Shown: positions 53,726-64,000 of the stretch, piece by piece
How the letters are laid out: every line of letters starts with the position of its first letter
How positions within the stretch are numbered: the stretch's first letter is position 1
NCBI RefSeq assembly: GCF_002234675.1
Contig: NC_019872.2
Span: 15,559,950 to 15,623,949 of the forward strand
Source of the DNA: Oryzias latipes
Lineage: Eukaryota; Chordata; Actinopteri; Beloniformes; Adrianichthyidae
Length of the DNA stretch: 64,000 bases
Reading direction: 5' to 3'
Translations under genes and position numbers: made by a program
The notes under the pieces: generated by a model
The model's database searches: none
What the model was told of the DNA's origin: nothing
Seen by the model: the letters and a program-made list of their open reading frames with translations, nothing else

Positions 53726-54614
53726 TAGGATTGAGCCAATATCTTTTTTTCCAGCCGATAACCAATATTTTCCCGTTACCAATAGCCGACATTTGCAGAT
53801 ACCGATATTTGAATGTCTATAACTTTTTGTTTCTTTATTAGAAATGGATATCTGCTCTTATACTGTAAAAATCACATTGTATTTGACCTTTTGACTTACA
53901 ACATGAAATCTCGTAGGAACAAGTATTACGTACTTTAAAGTTTGAAAATATATCTGAAAATGTTTTACTGACTATTAGACATAACTGAAAACCAAAAGAT
54001 TTCCATTTCCAGGGATCTACTAGCAACGGCATGTACCAAAAATAAAATACATCAGTATCAGAACAGTCAGAACAATACTGGTGGATTTTATTTATATTAG
54101 AACAGGGGTGTCAAACTGATTTTCATTGAGGGCCACATCAGCATAGTGGTTGTCCTCAAAGAGCCAGATATAACTTATACATGTAACTAAATGTAATGAA
54201 AATAAATGTAACTACTCCTTAATGTTAAATAACTCATTATTTATTTATTATAACTTTTTAAAGTTACAATTACAGTTGGATAGAAAACATATGTTTGTTT
54301 GTTACTCCAGCATAAATCCTTTTAAATTTGATTCCGTCAGGTTAGGTTATATGGACAGTGTTTAAGTCCTAATGTATAGTTGCCCAATCCGATATTTCAA
54401 GTCCAATTCCCCCTAGAATAAATACACACCTATTTTTATTTTAAAAAATTAAAAACTTTTATGCTCTCGCGGGCCACATAAGATGACACGGAGGGCCACA
54501 TTTGGCCCGCGGGCCTTGAGTTTGACACGTGTGTATTAGACCAGTACTGATAAATAAAAATTATACAAACATCGACCGATACCGATTCTGGAATCGATAT
54601 ATCGCCCATCGCTA
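53726..54614. mobile_element. hAT-like MITE, host of a nested insertion
   Basis: The ends TAGGATTGAGCCAATATC and GATATATCGCCCATCGCTA are imperfect inverted repeats of the TAGGGMTGGGCRATA type. The duplication ATATAGAG (53718-53725) and ATATAGTG (54615-54622) matches at 7 of 8 positions. The interior has CCGATAC-rich sub-ends and no coding sequence. It is split by the element at 54103-54533. Confidence 0.72.
54103..54533. mobile_element. Non-autonomous hAT element nested in another
   Basis: CAGGGGTGTCAAACTGATTT at the left and GAGTTTGACACGTGTG at the right are inverted. TATTAGAA (54095-54102) and TATTAGAC (54534-54541) are the target copies. It has the same family ends as 3660-4479 but is half as long. 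Its insertion postdates the surrounding element. Confidence 0.82.
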
Positions 54615-55249
54615 ATATAGTGTAGACTGAAAGGTTGCTTTTTTTTAATTAATTATTGAACTGATATTTATTTAGAAAATCCAATGTTAATTCATTAAAC
54701 AGTGCTATCTTCATACTCTTACCCAAAATGTTATTTTTAGTTTTTGATGCACGAATTAATCGTTTTGGTAATGAAAGTATCACCTTGCTTCCGTTTTTCT
54801 CACTAGTTTTGTTAAAACTTTTTCCCAAATGATCAAGATTGGTTTTGGCAGGACAATTAAAAAACTTAATTGCTGCTTTATCAAATTGTTTTGTATCATG
54901 AATTGAATTATGAATTAGTGAACCATAATTAAATCTGTTTCAATGAAATAAACTTTATTGACTTTATATATTGTATGAGACTAATTTGTGATTGATAATT
55001 AGTAAGTATTAAAACATGAAATCAGAAAGTATGGCAAACATCATGCTTAATGAGTTGTATAGAACACACATCACCTGTTTATTCACCCCTAGGAACTCTT
55101 ATAAAACATAAATGAAAGGAAGGAAAACGTTTTTAGAAAACTTCTTTTTTTGCAGCAACGTTTTCTGCAACCACACCTACCTTAAAATGAGAGTTTTAAG
55201 ACGTTAACATGTTGGAGTGACCTTTCCCCAGATGATGCAATGTATGGAA

Positions 55250-55325
55250 GCATTTGTGTAGCATAATTAAAAATAAAAGTCAAAACCAGAAATGCTTTTT
55301 CATTTTCAAAATGAAGCTGCATTAA
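55250..55325 (-). repeat. Dispersed copy of the 15.8-kb repeat end
   Basis: The reverse complement carries TGCAGCTTCATTTTGAAAAT followed by GAAAAAGCATTTCTGGTTTT and ends GCTACACAAATGC, matching 15771-15841 over about 70 bp. Confidence 0.7.
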
Positions 55326-55559
55326 TTGCAACAGAATTGCTTCCATACAAATGCTCCCATAGCAATGAAGCCGTTTTTATTAAAAACAATACTCATAACC
55401 TGCCACTAGAGAGCGACAAAAATCCGGTTCTTTATACTTTTTTTTTTTTTTTTTTTTACAATCATCTGAGGAACACGTGAGAAATCTTTAAGCCAGAAAG
55501 GGAAAGTGAGTTAATTTTGTAAACTCCAAATGAATCCGTGAAAATAAAAAATCTTCAGC

Positions 55560-55880
55560 GATAGGGTTGAACGTTTTAAGTAACAGTTTCAGCACACAAA
55601 CCCACAGCACCACAGCCGGTGACTCCGAGCATCAGATTCAGAGTGTGTCTCGGTGGTTGCAGTCAGAGTAACATCACCCAGTGCGCACTGCATGCTTTCT
55701 TACAGCGCGGACGAGGACTCGTTGTTTATGTCGATATTCCACGTCCCAGCATCACACCTGTTCTCGCGCTTGCTGACATCAGTCAAAGTATGAGCAGACC
55801 ATCCATTTGGGATGTCAAACTGAGAGGAGGAAAAGAACGTGGAGGTTGTTTGATGGCATTGCAGACAACTCGATGAACGC
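55560..55880 (-). promoter_or_regulatory. CpG-enriched segment, candidate promoter and non-coding first exon of slc25a15
   Basis: The segment is more CpG-rich (ACAGCGCGGACGAGGACTCG, TGTTCTCGCGCTTGC) than 50 kb of surrounding AT-rich DNA and lies 2.4 kb upstream of the slc25a15 start. Because that gene has an acceptor just before its ATG, an upstream non-coding exon must exist, and this is the best candidate. A donor was not firmly placed. 55880-57029 shows nothing else. Confidence 0.35.
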
Positions 55881-57229
55881 CCACTCGAATTAATATTCCA
55901 AGTAACAAAGTTGAAGCCGTGTTCTAAATTTAAGAGTTTAGAATAATATAGATTACGTATTTTAAACAATATACATATATACAATAAACGTTCCATGGTA
56001 CTATTACTATCTGTTTCATGGAAAAACATAAACAATTTACAAATTAAATGAATTTCTTCATAGGGAGACTCTTCATAGACGATCTTTGATGAGAAGCCAG
56101 TTGAATGGCGAGAACTTCCGGTTCGTTGTAGTTAAAAAATCGTAGAGGGATGTAAATAGCACCCCCTGATGGTGATGGTTGAGAATGCACTAAAGCGCTA
56201 TAAAACAGCCTTTGGGTCCTACATTTAGAGTCTTTGGTACGATTCGGCCTGGGTTTGAACTCCCAACATTCCTGTATTAGGGCGGACACTCTATCACAAG
56301 GACACTGAGCTTTTCAAATGTCTATGTGGAAACAAAAAATAGTTTATTTTAAGGAAAACTCAAACAATTTCGGCAGCCTAAATTTAAAAATGAATCTTGT
56401 TTTTATGGATATATTTCATGGAGGGGGAACTGTCAAATCAGTAACTCATCTATGTTAAAGGCTGTCAGTTCATTACCTTCAGTAACGGAGACAAGACATT
56501 CATTTCAGTTACTGAGTGAAAATCTAGCAAATGCCCTTTTTGATGATGTGCCCCAGCCCCCAGTCAGTATAACTGCTTATATTAGAACATCCTGTACCTT
56601 CCAAGTGATACTTAGAGTCGTGTGCTCTCAGATCTTTAAAGACTCTACTCCTCACTACTATGTCTGATGCATCATTAGGTGTACTTGAGAGAGGAACACT
56701 TCCTACCCACACATCCATCAGCCTGGTTCTCAAAATTCTCCAGAAACAAAAAACATATTTTCAACAGATGTTATTCTCCCGAGTGATTGAAGACATTTGA
56801 ACAAGGACAGACAATTTGAGATGTTGATAAAAACCTCTTTCCTTTAGGGTTTAATTTGTCAAAGAAATAATAATGTTTTACTATTTGCCATTTACTCAGT
56901 GCATTTACTTTAAGGCATTGAGTAATACTTTTAACCGAGCACTTACATGGCAAATATTCACTCCATATTCTTTATTTTTCCATAATAATCTGTCTTTGAC
57001 TTCTAACTTCCATAACCTCTTAAGACCTGGGGCCTCATTTATAAACGTTGCGTACGCACAAAAGAAGGCGTACGCCACTCTCTACGCAATAGTTGAGATT
57101 TATAAAAAGCAAACTTGACGGGAAAATGTGCGGTCCTCCACGCAAGCTCTGACCCAGGCGTACGCACAAAAACGGGTGAAATGAGAAATGGCGACACCGT
57201 CGGCAGATGGAAGAAACACGTGAAAGTGA

Positions 57230-57410
57230 CAGTGTGTGCCAAATCGTGCTGGCATGTGCTGTGCTACACAATGTGGCATAGCTTAAAAACGTGCCTCTAC
57301 CCCCTGGCGCTGATTGCTGTGTTGGCCCCGACCCTGAACCCCATCCCCACGCATTTGAGCCATTTGCTGCTGCTGTGCGCCAGCGTTTGGAAGTGATGCG
57401 TCGCTTATAA
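57230..57410 (+). pseudogene. Harbinger transposase C-terminal remnant
   Basis: In one plus frame the sequence reads VCQIVLACAVLHNVA, and after a stop and frame changes EPHPHAFEPFAAAVRQRLEV and MRRL with a stop at 57408. This is the C-terminal end of HARBI1-type (PIF/Harbinger) transposases. The N-terminal and DDE core parts are deleted. Confidence 0.75.
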
Positions 57411-57799
57411 AGAAAAAGAGGTGTGCAAAATATTATTTATTTAAGAATTCCCTCATCGTGCAGTTTATTTCAGTCAGGGCGATCTTGATTTCGCCCAACT
57501 CCTTGGCCACCTCTCTGATTGAACTACTGACTTCCCTCTGCATTTCAAGGACTGCATCGGTGAGGAAACGTCCACTGCTGGAGGGTTGAGAGCCGCGTGC
57601 CGTGGAGACGCTGGGTCCAGACGGCTGCTCAGCTGCAGCATCGTAACCACTGGCCCCGCTGGAACACCCAGCAACTAAAATAAAATTGTTCTATATTAAT
57701 AATCTGTAATTGTGTAGCCTGCATACATGTGACTTGACTGCATTCATTTTAATTATTTCTCTTACCTGTGTCACCCTGACCCTGGCGCGTCGGCGTCCT

Positions 57800-58225
57800 C
57801 CTCCGTCTCAGTCAGGTGACTGAGGCGGAGGAGGACGCCGATAAGGGGGACTTAATAGGGATTCCCCAATAATAGCGGCCAGTTTCTCATCAAGAGGGGT
57901 CAGCTCCGGTCCCCCCACCCCACCCCACCCCCCCACGTGGCGGACACACTCTGCCGATGCAGCGCTAGACGTTTTTTTGCCTCGACTTTGATGTCCGATC
58001 ATTTCTTTCATTTCTTTTTTATTTCGGCCACGGTCCGAGGTTGTGAGGCTACAGCATTTACGGCGTCTGCCACCGTTTGCCACTCACGTGCCTTTTTGGC
58101 ATTAGTAATGCCCACACTGTGCCCTCCAAACAACGTTTTATCCTCTTTTCCACCTCGCCAACGATAACTTCTACTTCACATTGAGTGAAGTTACGTTTTT
58201 TTGATTTCCCCTCTGTGTTTGCCAT
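57800..58225 (-). pseudogene. Myb/SANT-like accessory gene remnant (Harbinger I)
   Basis: From an ATG at 58225: MANTEGKSKKRNFTQCEVEV, then after a frame change GITNAKKAREWQTVADAVNA and VASQPRTVAEIKKK, then LTPLDEKLAAIIGESLLS. This matches the Myb/SANT-like DNA-binding protein encoded by many Harbinger elements. It carries at least two frame breaks. Confidence 0.75.
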
Positions 58226-59279
58226 GATTTAGCAAGCCATGAATATTAATTTGTGGGCGTTTCACGGACTATTTATGGGCAACTATGGGCGTGTCATGTA
58301 GCCGCAAAAGCTGCGCTGCATTTAGAATCGGTTGTGATTTATAAAGGGAAAGATGCGTAGGATGTGCGTGCGCACGGTTTTATAACTCCGAATATTTCTG
58401 TGCGTACGCACGTCCTATGTTTCATCCGTACGCCACTTCTGACGCAAATCGTACGCAAAGTTTTATAAATGAGGCCCCAGGGGCCTCATTTATAAACGTT
58501 GCGTACGCACAAAAGAAGGCGTACGCCACCTTCTACGCAATAGTTGAGATTTATAAAAAGCAAACTTGACGGGAAAATGTGCGGTCCTCCACGCAAGCTC
58601 TGACCCAGGCGTACGCACAAAAACGGGTGAAATGAGAAACGGCGACACCGTCGGCAGATGGAAGAAACACGTGAAAGTGAAAATGACGATATTGCCTCTC
58701 AGAAATAACATGAAGACTTCACAAAGCAAGTCTTACAATTAACAGCCTACACGAACACCCGTTTGATCGATCAGCAGTGAAACAAACAAAAAAATCAAAC
58801 GAAAATTACAACAGAAATTCAAATGAACACTTATTTGGAAAAAGAAAAGTGAAATATGTTCTGCAATATTGGCATGTTGTGCAATTCATCCTCATAAATA
58901 ATATAGTTAACAGAACGAAATAATGTACAAAACTGATATTCTCGTCTGTGTGTCCGTCTGGCGGAGCAGATATAGGTGCGGGCGTGCGGACGGACGGACG
59001 GACGTACTAATTATCCACTGGGGAAAGTTGTTTTCATATTAAAACATTTCTTCATAAGCTATGGAATTATGGTATTCATGCATATGCCTTTAGTTTTCGT
59101 TTATTTTTGATAAAACAATGTATGGCGTATGTCTCAACCATTCAGAAAGCAACAAGAAATTACATTTGCGCTGATCAATTTCCCTTTTCCACGTGGATTA
59201 TTACCGACATCTGTAGCTTGTCAGATGTAATTAAATGGAGGGAAATAAAATGCCCCATCACAATGCGTAATGACGCACA

Positions 59280-59507
59280 ATGGCTGATCTTACGCTCTTA
59301 GAAGATATGGCAAATGGAAGAATTCGGAGTGAACGCATCTTTAGACAGCAAGAAGACGTGCTGGCAAATGAGGACGAGTGGCTTATGAGCCGGTTCTGAC
59401 TTCCTCCAGCCGTCCTGTTGGACCTCTGCGGGCTTTTGGGCCCGGCGTTACAGAGGAGCACTCGGAGGAACCACGCGTGTCACCCGGTGCATCTGGCGCT
59501 CCGGTGT
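59280..59507 (+). pseudogene. Harbinger transposase N-terminal remnant
   Basis: From an ATG at 59280: MADLTLLEDMANGRIRSERI, then NEDEWLMSRF, a stop, and LPPAVLLDLCGLLGPALQRS. This is the N-terminus of HARBI1-type transposases. It breaks off at the poly-C tract, so helix-turn-helix completion and the whole DDE core are absent. Confidence 0.75.
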
Positions 59508-59516
59508 CCCCCCCCG

Positions 59517-59550
<34 letters not shown>

Positions 59551-59554
59551 ATGG

Positions 59555-59764
59555 AGCGCTGTAGCCTCACAACCTCGAATGGTTGTGAGGCTACAGCATT
59601 TACGGCGTCCGCCACCGTTTGCCGCTCACGTGCCTTTTTGGCATTAGTAATGTCCACACTGTCCACAAACAACACTTTTCTCCTTTTTTCCACCTCGCCA
59701 ACGATAACTTTTACTTTACGTTTTTTAAGTTACGTTTTTTTGATTTCCTCTCGGTGTTTGCCAT
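59555..59764 (-). pseudogene. Myb/SANT-like accessory gene remnant (Harbinger II)
   Basis: From an ATG at 59764: MANTERKSKKRNLK, then VIVGEVEKRRKVLFVDSVD, ITNAKKARERQTVADAVNAV and ASQPFEVV. It is homologous to the gene at 58225 but truncated at the foldback. Confidence 0.7.
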
Positions 59765-60017
59765 GGTTCCGCAATCAATGAATATTCATTTGTGGGCGTT
59801 TCACGGACTATTTATGGGCAACTATGGGCGTGTCATGAAGCCGCAAAAAGCTGCGCTGCATTTAGAATCGGTTGTGATTTATTAAGGGAAAGATGCGTAG
59901 GATGTGCGTGCGCACGGTTTTATAAATCCGAATATTTCTTTGCGTACGCACATCCTATGTTTCATCCGTACGCTACTTCTGACGCAAATCCTACGCAAAG
60001 CTTTATAAATGAGGCCC

Positions 60018-61987
60018 CTGGTGTCCACATGCATCACATTAGCTCAGCTCACAGGAGGTTCAAATAAAATTATTTTAATTTTAAAATCAACTTTCATAAA
60101 AGCAGCAAGAAATATTTTTTAAATTAACAAACGATTTAAAAGCACAAGATTTTCTTTTACATTTAAAGGCAAAGTAAAAACTTTTAAAAATTTTCTAAAA
60201 AAAATTATCTGAGAAACAAGATTTTTTTATTTTTAAAACGAAAATTTGGTTCACTAAGATTGGAAATGCGATTGTTCATTATTATTCAACCTTCTGAGAA
60301 CAAATGCATTGTAAAATAAAATGTAAAAAAGGAATTTATACAGGTACCTGGAATTTTTACTGTTTGTGAGAATTTAATTTGTTTTATTAATTAATTATAA
60401 TTTCTTATCATATTTTAAAAAAAACTCAGATTTTAAAAAAAAATCATAATTTCTACTTGGTATACGCAGCCGTCACATATGAGTTGTTTTAGAGATGTAT
60501 AGCTTCAGGTTCAAAAATAGTTGGCTGAAATCAAAAAATATATTTTCAATGGATACAATAACATTTAAATGTGTCTTATGAATTGTTCATTTAAATCATT
60601 TTCTGCATCTTTGCCCAAAACTCTACAGCGATAACTGGATTTTTTTTAGCATTTTGAAATCCCACCTGTCAATTTATCAATTTATAATTCTCTCTAGACT
60701 GAAAGATGTCAGGAGATGGCTGCTTTGGTCGACTTCTCCACTTTGCACCATAAAGTTGTGATGACAAAAGCTCAAGCAATCAATTAAGCAATTATAGGTA
60801 ATTGGAGTCTTGACACAAATGATGTTGCCAAAAAAGAGAAAAAAAAGACAAAGCAGAACATTGTTTTTATGGGTTTTGGTTCCAGCTCTTCCTCTCTTAG
60901 GCATTTTTTTTATCCTGATCTCAGACTTAGTAAATAATTGATTAGAACCAGCAATCTGTCAGGTTTTTACCTTCACATATAAATGTATTCCTCAGGTGTA
61001 TTGAGGTTTTCTGTGCTCACATCGAGGCTGCTCATTTTTCATCGTGATGCTCTAGATACAATTTTTCTGAAATTACGCAGCCGTGACCTTAACATCTACC
61101 AAAATACCATCTGTTTAAATGGGGATTAAATAAACCTGTCCTTTGTGAACGGGTTTATCCTTTAAAACTCTGACCCGGGGTGGCTTACTGTGCAGCAGTC
61201 TAGACCGACTTCCCTTCAGACTTTAAACTTTAAAACACAGCAAGCAGAAGACAAAGCTTTCTTTCATCTTTTATATCACTTTTTTCTTTTATCAAAAGAA
61301 AAAAAAAAGTTGACGTTGTCTACATCACAGACAAGAATCATCAATATTCTGTTTAAAATAATTTTGGCAGGAATAGAAGGATCCCCAAGCCCAGCCCTCC
61401 CCTGAAGAAAACTCCTCTGTACACAGTAAAACTTCACATACCTATAATTTCTCTTCAGTCTTTTTACAACATTATCAAAGTAGGATCATCGCCTTTAAAA
61501 TAATCATGATGCTCTTTTCAATGCAGGTCTGATCACTGTCCTGACTGTACGTCTGGTATCCTTTTCCACACTTAGAGGCTTCCACCACCAGATGCCATGA
61601 GAGCGGGAACCCTGCGTGTGCTCAAATGTACCCCTTCTTCTGCATGGTCCTAGTGAAACGCCCTGCGGGGGGCTGTACAGTAAGACCAACTGTTGCGTCT
61701 GCTCCGATGTAAGATTATGAGGTACAGTCAGAGAATCACGCTAATCCCCAATTACCAGAGATGCACTGCCAGAATAACAGATTTATAAAGGTTGACTTGA
61801 ACAAAAGAAAGATGGGTCTGTTGAGAACGTCACTCCTGATCTCAGGAGATGTGATGTGACAAAATAAAAGCCAAACTTTGCAGACGCAGAAGCTGCAGGC
61901 TGAAGATCTGTCAGATTCATGAGCAGCACTCACATCCTCCCAGTTGTGAATAAGAACTAAACAGCTACTTGAAATGCATCTCTTTCT
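60018..61987. other. Gene-free stretch; possible 3' UTR at its right end
   Basis: AT-rich to 61470, with no exon recognised. If the minus-strand exon ending at 61988 is real, some of 61500-61987 could be its 3' UTR. No canonical poly(A) hexamer was identified there on the minus strand. Confidence 0.3.
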
Positions 61988-62057
61988 CTATAATGGCATG
62001 AACTTGAGCAGCAAGGTCACAGCGATGGAGCTGGTGAGCACGGTGACGAGGATTCCG
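61988..62057 (-). CDS. Candidate last coding exon, hydrophobic C-terminus, unassigned
   Basis: After a good acceptor (gctttttccacattcag) the minus strand encodes GILVTVLTSSIAVTLLLKFM followed by PL and a TAG stop at 61988. Codon third positions are strongly G/C in AT-rich surroundings and the segment would be a membrane helix. This looks like the terminal exon of a minus-strand gene whose other exons lie to the right. I do not recognise the family, and the rest was not assembled. Confidence 0.35.
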
Positions 62058-62059
62058 CT

Positions 62060-63725
62060 GAATGTGGAAAAAGCTTCCCGTGTAAGAAAAGCAATCAGGA
62101 AAACCCTCTTCGTTTGTACCCTGTTCACACACACCCAGTGTCCCAATGATTGTGGAGAAGTCTTTTCACAGGCTCTGATGACCACCATCCATAACTGGAT
62201 CCTCAGAGTGATAGATAATGTTTTATAGCTCTCCTAGTGGGATGGTTTGGGTTTTTTTTAAGGTGTTTTTCAAATCCAAAGCAAATCAACGCCAATGCTG
62301 ACTTCACATCTTATATACAGGAAACTGCTCATTTGCTCTTAGTGTAGAAACTGTGAAAGTTAAAACCTCAAAAAATGGATTTACTATTAAAATCCACACA
62401 ATGTTGAGTCCCAATTTACAAGATAAAAAATAAAATCAATAAAAAAAGACAGCAGGGTCAGAAAAATGTGGACACACCTTCCAAAAGGGAACGCTAAACA
62501 AGAAAAAAAATGTTTTTTTCTGCAAGAAGAAGCCAATCAAAAGTACTTGGACCGTGTGCTTACTGTGGCTGAAGGGTTAGGCACTGCAAAAAAATGTACA
62601 AAAATTAAAAGGTTGTTTCTTCTGAAGCACAGTAAGGCAATCTAATTAGAGCAGAGCGGCAGCAACATTTGCACAAACTTAAAAATTGGACCAAAAAAAA
62701 AACTTTCCCCGTTTCCATGTTCCATGTTCAGATCACCTGTGTAAAAACAGCTACAATCAAAAAGGAGGCACTTTATAAAAGAGTATATAGTTTTCTAGCC
62801 TATATAGCATTAATCAGTATACTGTGTATTTTATATACCATTGTAATGTGTCACTTTATATTAGAAATGCGGTAGTTTATGCAAAAAGAACTACAGTATG
62901 TACTATAGTTTTTGTCAGTCTATTTGCATTGCTATAATATTTACCATAGTAATGTACAACTTAATACAAAAAACTGGTTGTCAAGTAAAGTATTTCCACT
63001 TTTTTCAATGGTTTTGTGCTACACAATAATTATAAACCTTAAAAAATGTGTTTGAGGAATATTAAGTATTTTTTTTATAAAACCGATGTACATCTTCTTG
63101 CTTTTGATTTTCCCCCCACATTTTATACAAAACAGATCAATCTGTATTTCTTTGACTCTTTCCTTAAAAATATCATTGTGATGCTTGTGTCTCTTGGACA
63201 AAAGAAGCCACCATAATACTAGTTAGAGTTAACACAATTTTGAAACCTTAAAGTAGCACAAAAACAGTGAAAAGGAGATATGTAGGTTTTTATGGGCAAC
63301 TGTTCCTTAATAGGTCAAATGAGTTTAAAGTGACAGGTTGCAGTTAAACCTTAAACCACCTGCTTTCTGAGGAAGAATAACACCTGATTGCATTTTTGCT
63401 TTCAAGCATTTCTGCGTCTGTTTGGAGGAAATTCTTAGAATTTTGTCAGATTTTCTCAAGTTAAAAAAAGTGGCCTGTTAATCGAGTCACAAATGGACGA
63501 CAAAAATGTCATAATTACTAAAAATACAGCAAACCAACCAACGACTTTCCTTATTCCCCGTCTGGACATGGTGTTGTGTGTACATTGTGCACGTGTGTGT
63601 TTGTTTGGCAGACATTTGGTTGACAGAAAACAGCAGACGGGACCGGGGATGAGACTTCCAGGGTCTGAGTGTTCAGACTCCAGTGAGCGGTTGTGTTGTG
63701 GCAACAGACAGTCATCTCCTCGCAG
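62060..63725. other. Unassigned stretch at the right edge
   Basis: AT-rich, with GCACTGCAAAAAAATG near 62580 resembling the end of the MITE at 43370. If either candidate terminal exon is real, part of this is intron. Confidence 0.3.
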
Positions 63726-63818
63726 GTGGAGAGTGGCGCTCTGACCGCCGTTGCCATCCGGACCAAGGCGGAGATCAACAGTCTGAAAGAAAGACAGTGG
63801 AAGAAGGCGGAACTTTAA
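63726..63818 (+). CDS. Candidate last coding exon on the plus strand, unassigned
   Basis: After tctcctcgcag the plus strand encodes 30 residues, starting VESGALTAVAIRTKAEINSL and ending KKAEL, with a TAA stop. Codon bias looks coding. On the opposite strand the same region begins with a very strong acceptor (cttcttccactgtctttctttcag, ending 63786) followed by LLISALVRMATAVRAPLS. Only one strand can be right at this point, and I cannot decide which. The family is not recognised. Confidence 0.3.
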   Translation: MESGALTAVAIRTKAEINSLKERQWKKAEL

Positions 63819-64000
63819 AGGCCATCCATTAACAAGCAGTAAAGTGGAGTTCATCATTTCCAGTCTGATGTAAGTGTTCACACTCTGAGTGCTAAAGATG
63901 ATGAACCAGTTCTGTCAAGATTACAACTTCACTTAAGCATACTGCTCTTGTTTATTCTGGAGCTCCTGCTGGCAGCTTGGGTAAATATCACATGATGCTC

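Larger units (their letters stand above)
57030..58477. mobile_element. PIF/Harbinger derivative I
   Basis: The ends GGGCCTCATTTATAAACGTT and TTTTATAAATGAGGCCC are inverted, with CTG at 57027-57029 and CAG at 58478-58480. It keeps the 3' end of a HARBI1-like transposase on the plus strand and a Myb/SANT-like accessory gene on the minus strand. Sub-ends are rich in GCGTACGCAC palindromes. A hairpin with 24-bp arms lies at 57791-57840. It directly abuts derivative II. Confidence 0.85.
58481..60017. mobile_element. PIF/Harbinger derivative II
   Basis: The ends match derivative I (first about 195 bp nearly identical; right ends also alike) and the right flank is CTG at 60018-60020. It carries the 5' start of a HARBI1-like transposase and a second Myb/SANT-like gene remnant. 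A 42-bp poly-C tract (59508-59549) and a 17-bp-arm foldback (59558-59597) lie between the two. 58680-59250 is AT-rich unassigned filler with a GGAC microsatellite at about 58985-59003. Confidence 0.85.

Noticed and set aside
55700-56035. 111-codon minus-strand frame upstream of slc25a15
   Set aside because: Much of it is AT-rich filler with no family match; the CpG-rich part is better explained as promoter or 5' UTR.

Overview
This window is vertebrate nuclear DNA, almost certainly from a teleost fish. It is AT-rich, genes are split by GT-AG introns, fish transposon families are dense, and the protein-coding genes are recognisable vertebrate families. The repeat content looks percomorph (medaka-like), but I cannot fix the species. 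No viral or retroviral element, CRISPR array, rRNA or tRNA was recognised.

Layout. (1) 0.1-6.7 kb, minus strand: a complete claudin-15-like tight-junction gene of five exons (143-3530), plus a second intact claudin first exon (6525-6741) about 3 kb upstream that has no exon set of its own. (2) 6.7-24.2 kb: a gene desert holding fossil DNA transposons and LINE pieces (RTE, Tc1, PIF/Harbinger, hAT with a BED finger, L2, piggyBac-like MITEs). (3) 24.5-27.7 kb, plus: slc25a35, five exons, complete. (4) 28-35 kb: repeats, a short head-to-head interstitial telomeric tract, and a Tc1 relic carrying a copied local segment. (5) 35.0-38.6 kb, minus: mpdu1, seven exons, complete. (6) 41.1-49.5 kb, plus: two tandem four-exon TM4SF (L6 tetraspanin-like, TM4SF4/5 type) genes. 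(7) 51.4-53.2 kb, minus: slc25a15, six coding exons plus an inferred upstream non-coding exon. (8) 53.7-60.0 kb: a nested pair of hAT elements and two abutting PIF/Harbinger derivatives that keep complementary ends of the same transposase. (9) 60-64 kb: mostly unassigned, with two candidate terminal coding exons near the right edge.

Functions. The genes are not an operon. They encode a paracellular cation channel (claudin-15-like), two inner-mitochondrial-membrane carriers (slc25a35, and the ornithine/citrulline carrier slc25a15), an ER protein needed for use of mannose- and glucose-P-dolichol (mpdu1) and two four-pass plasma-membrane proteins. MPDU1, SLC25A35 and TM4SF5 all lie on human 17p13, so part of the block probably reflects old vertebrate synteny. 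The most interesting host observation is the claudin locus: two intact first exons of the same splice phase sit upstream of one shared set of exons 2-5, the arrangement known for claudin-10 isoforms. All exon boundaries were read by eye from splice consensus, frame continuity and family alignment from memory; no search was run.
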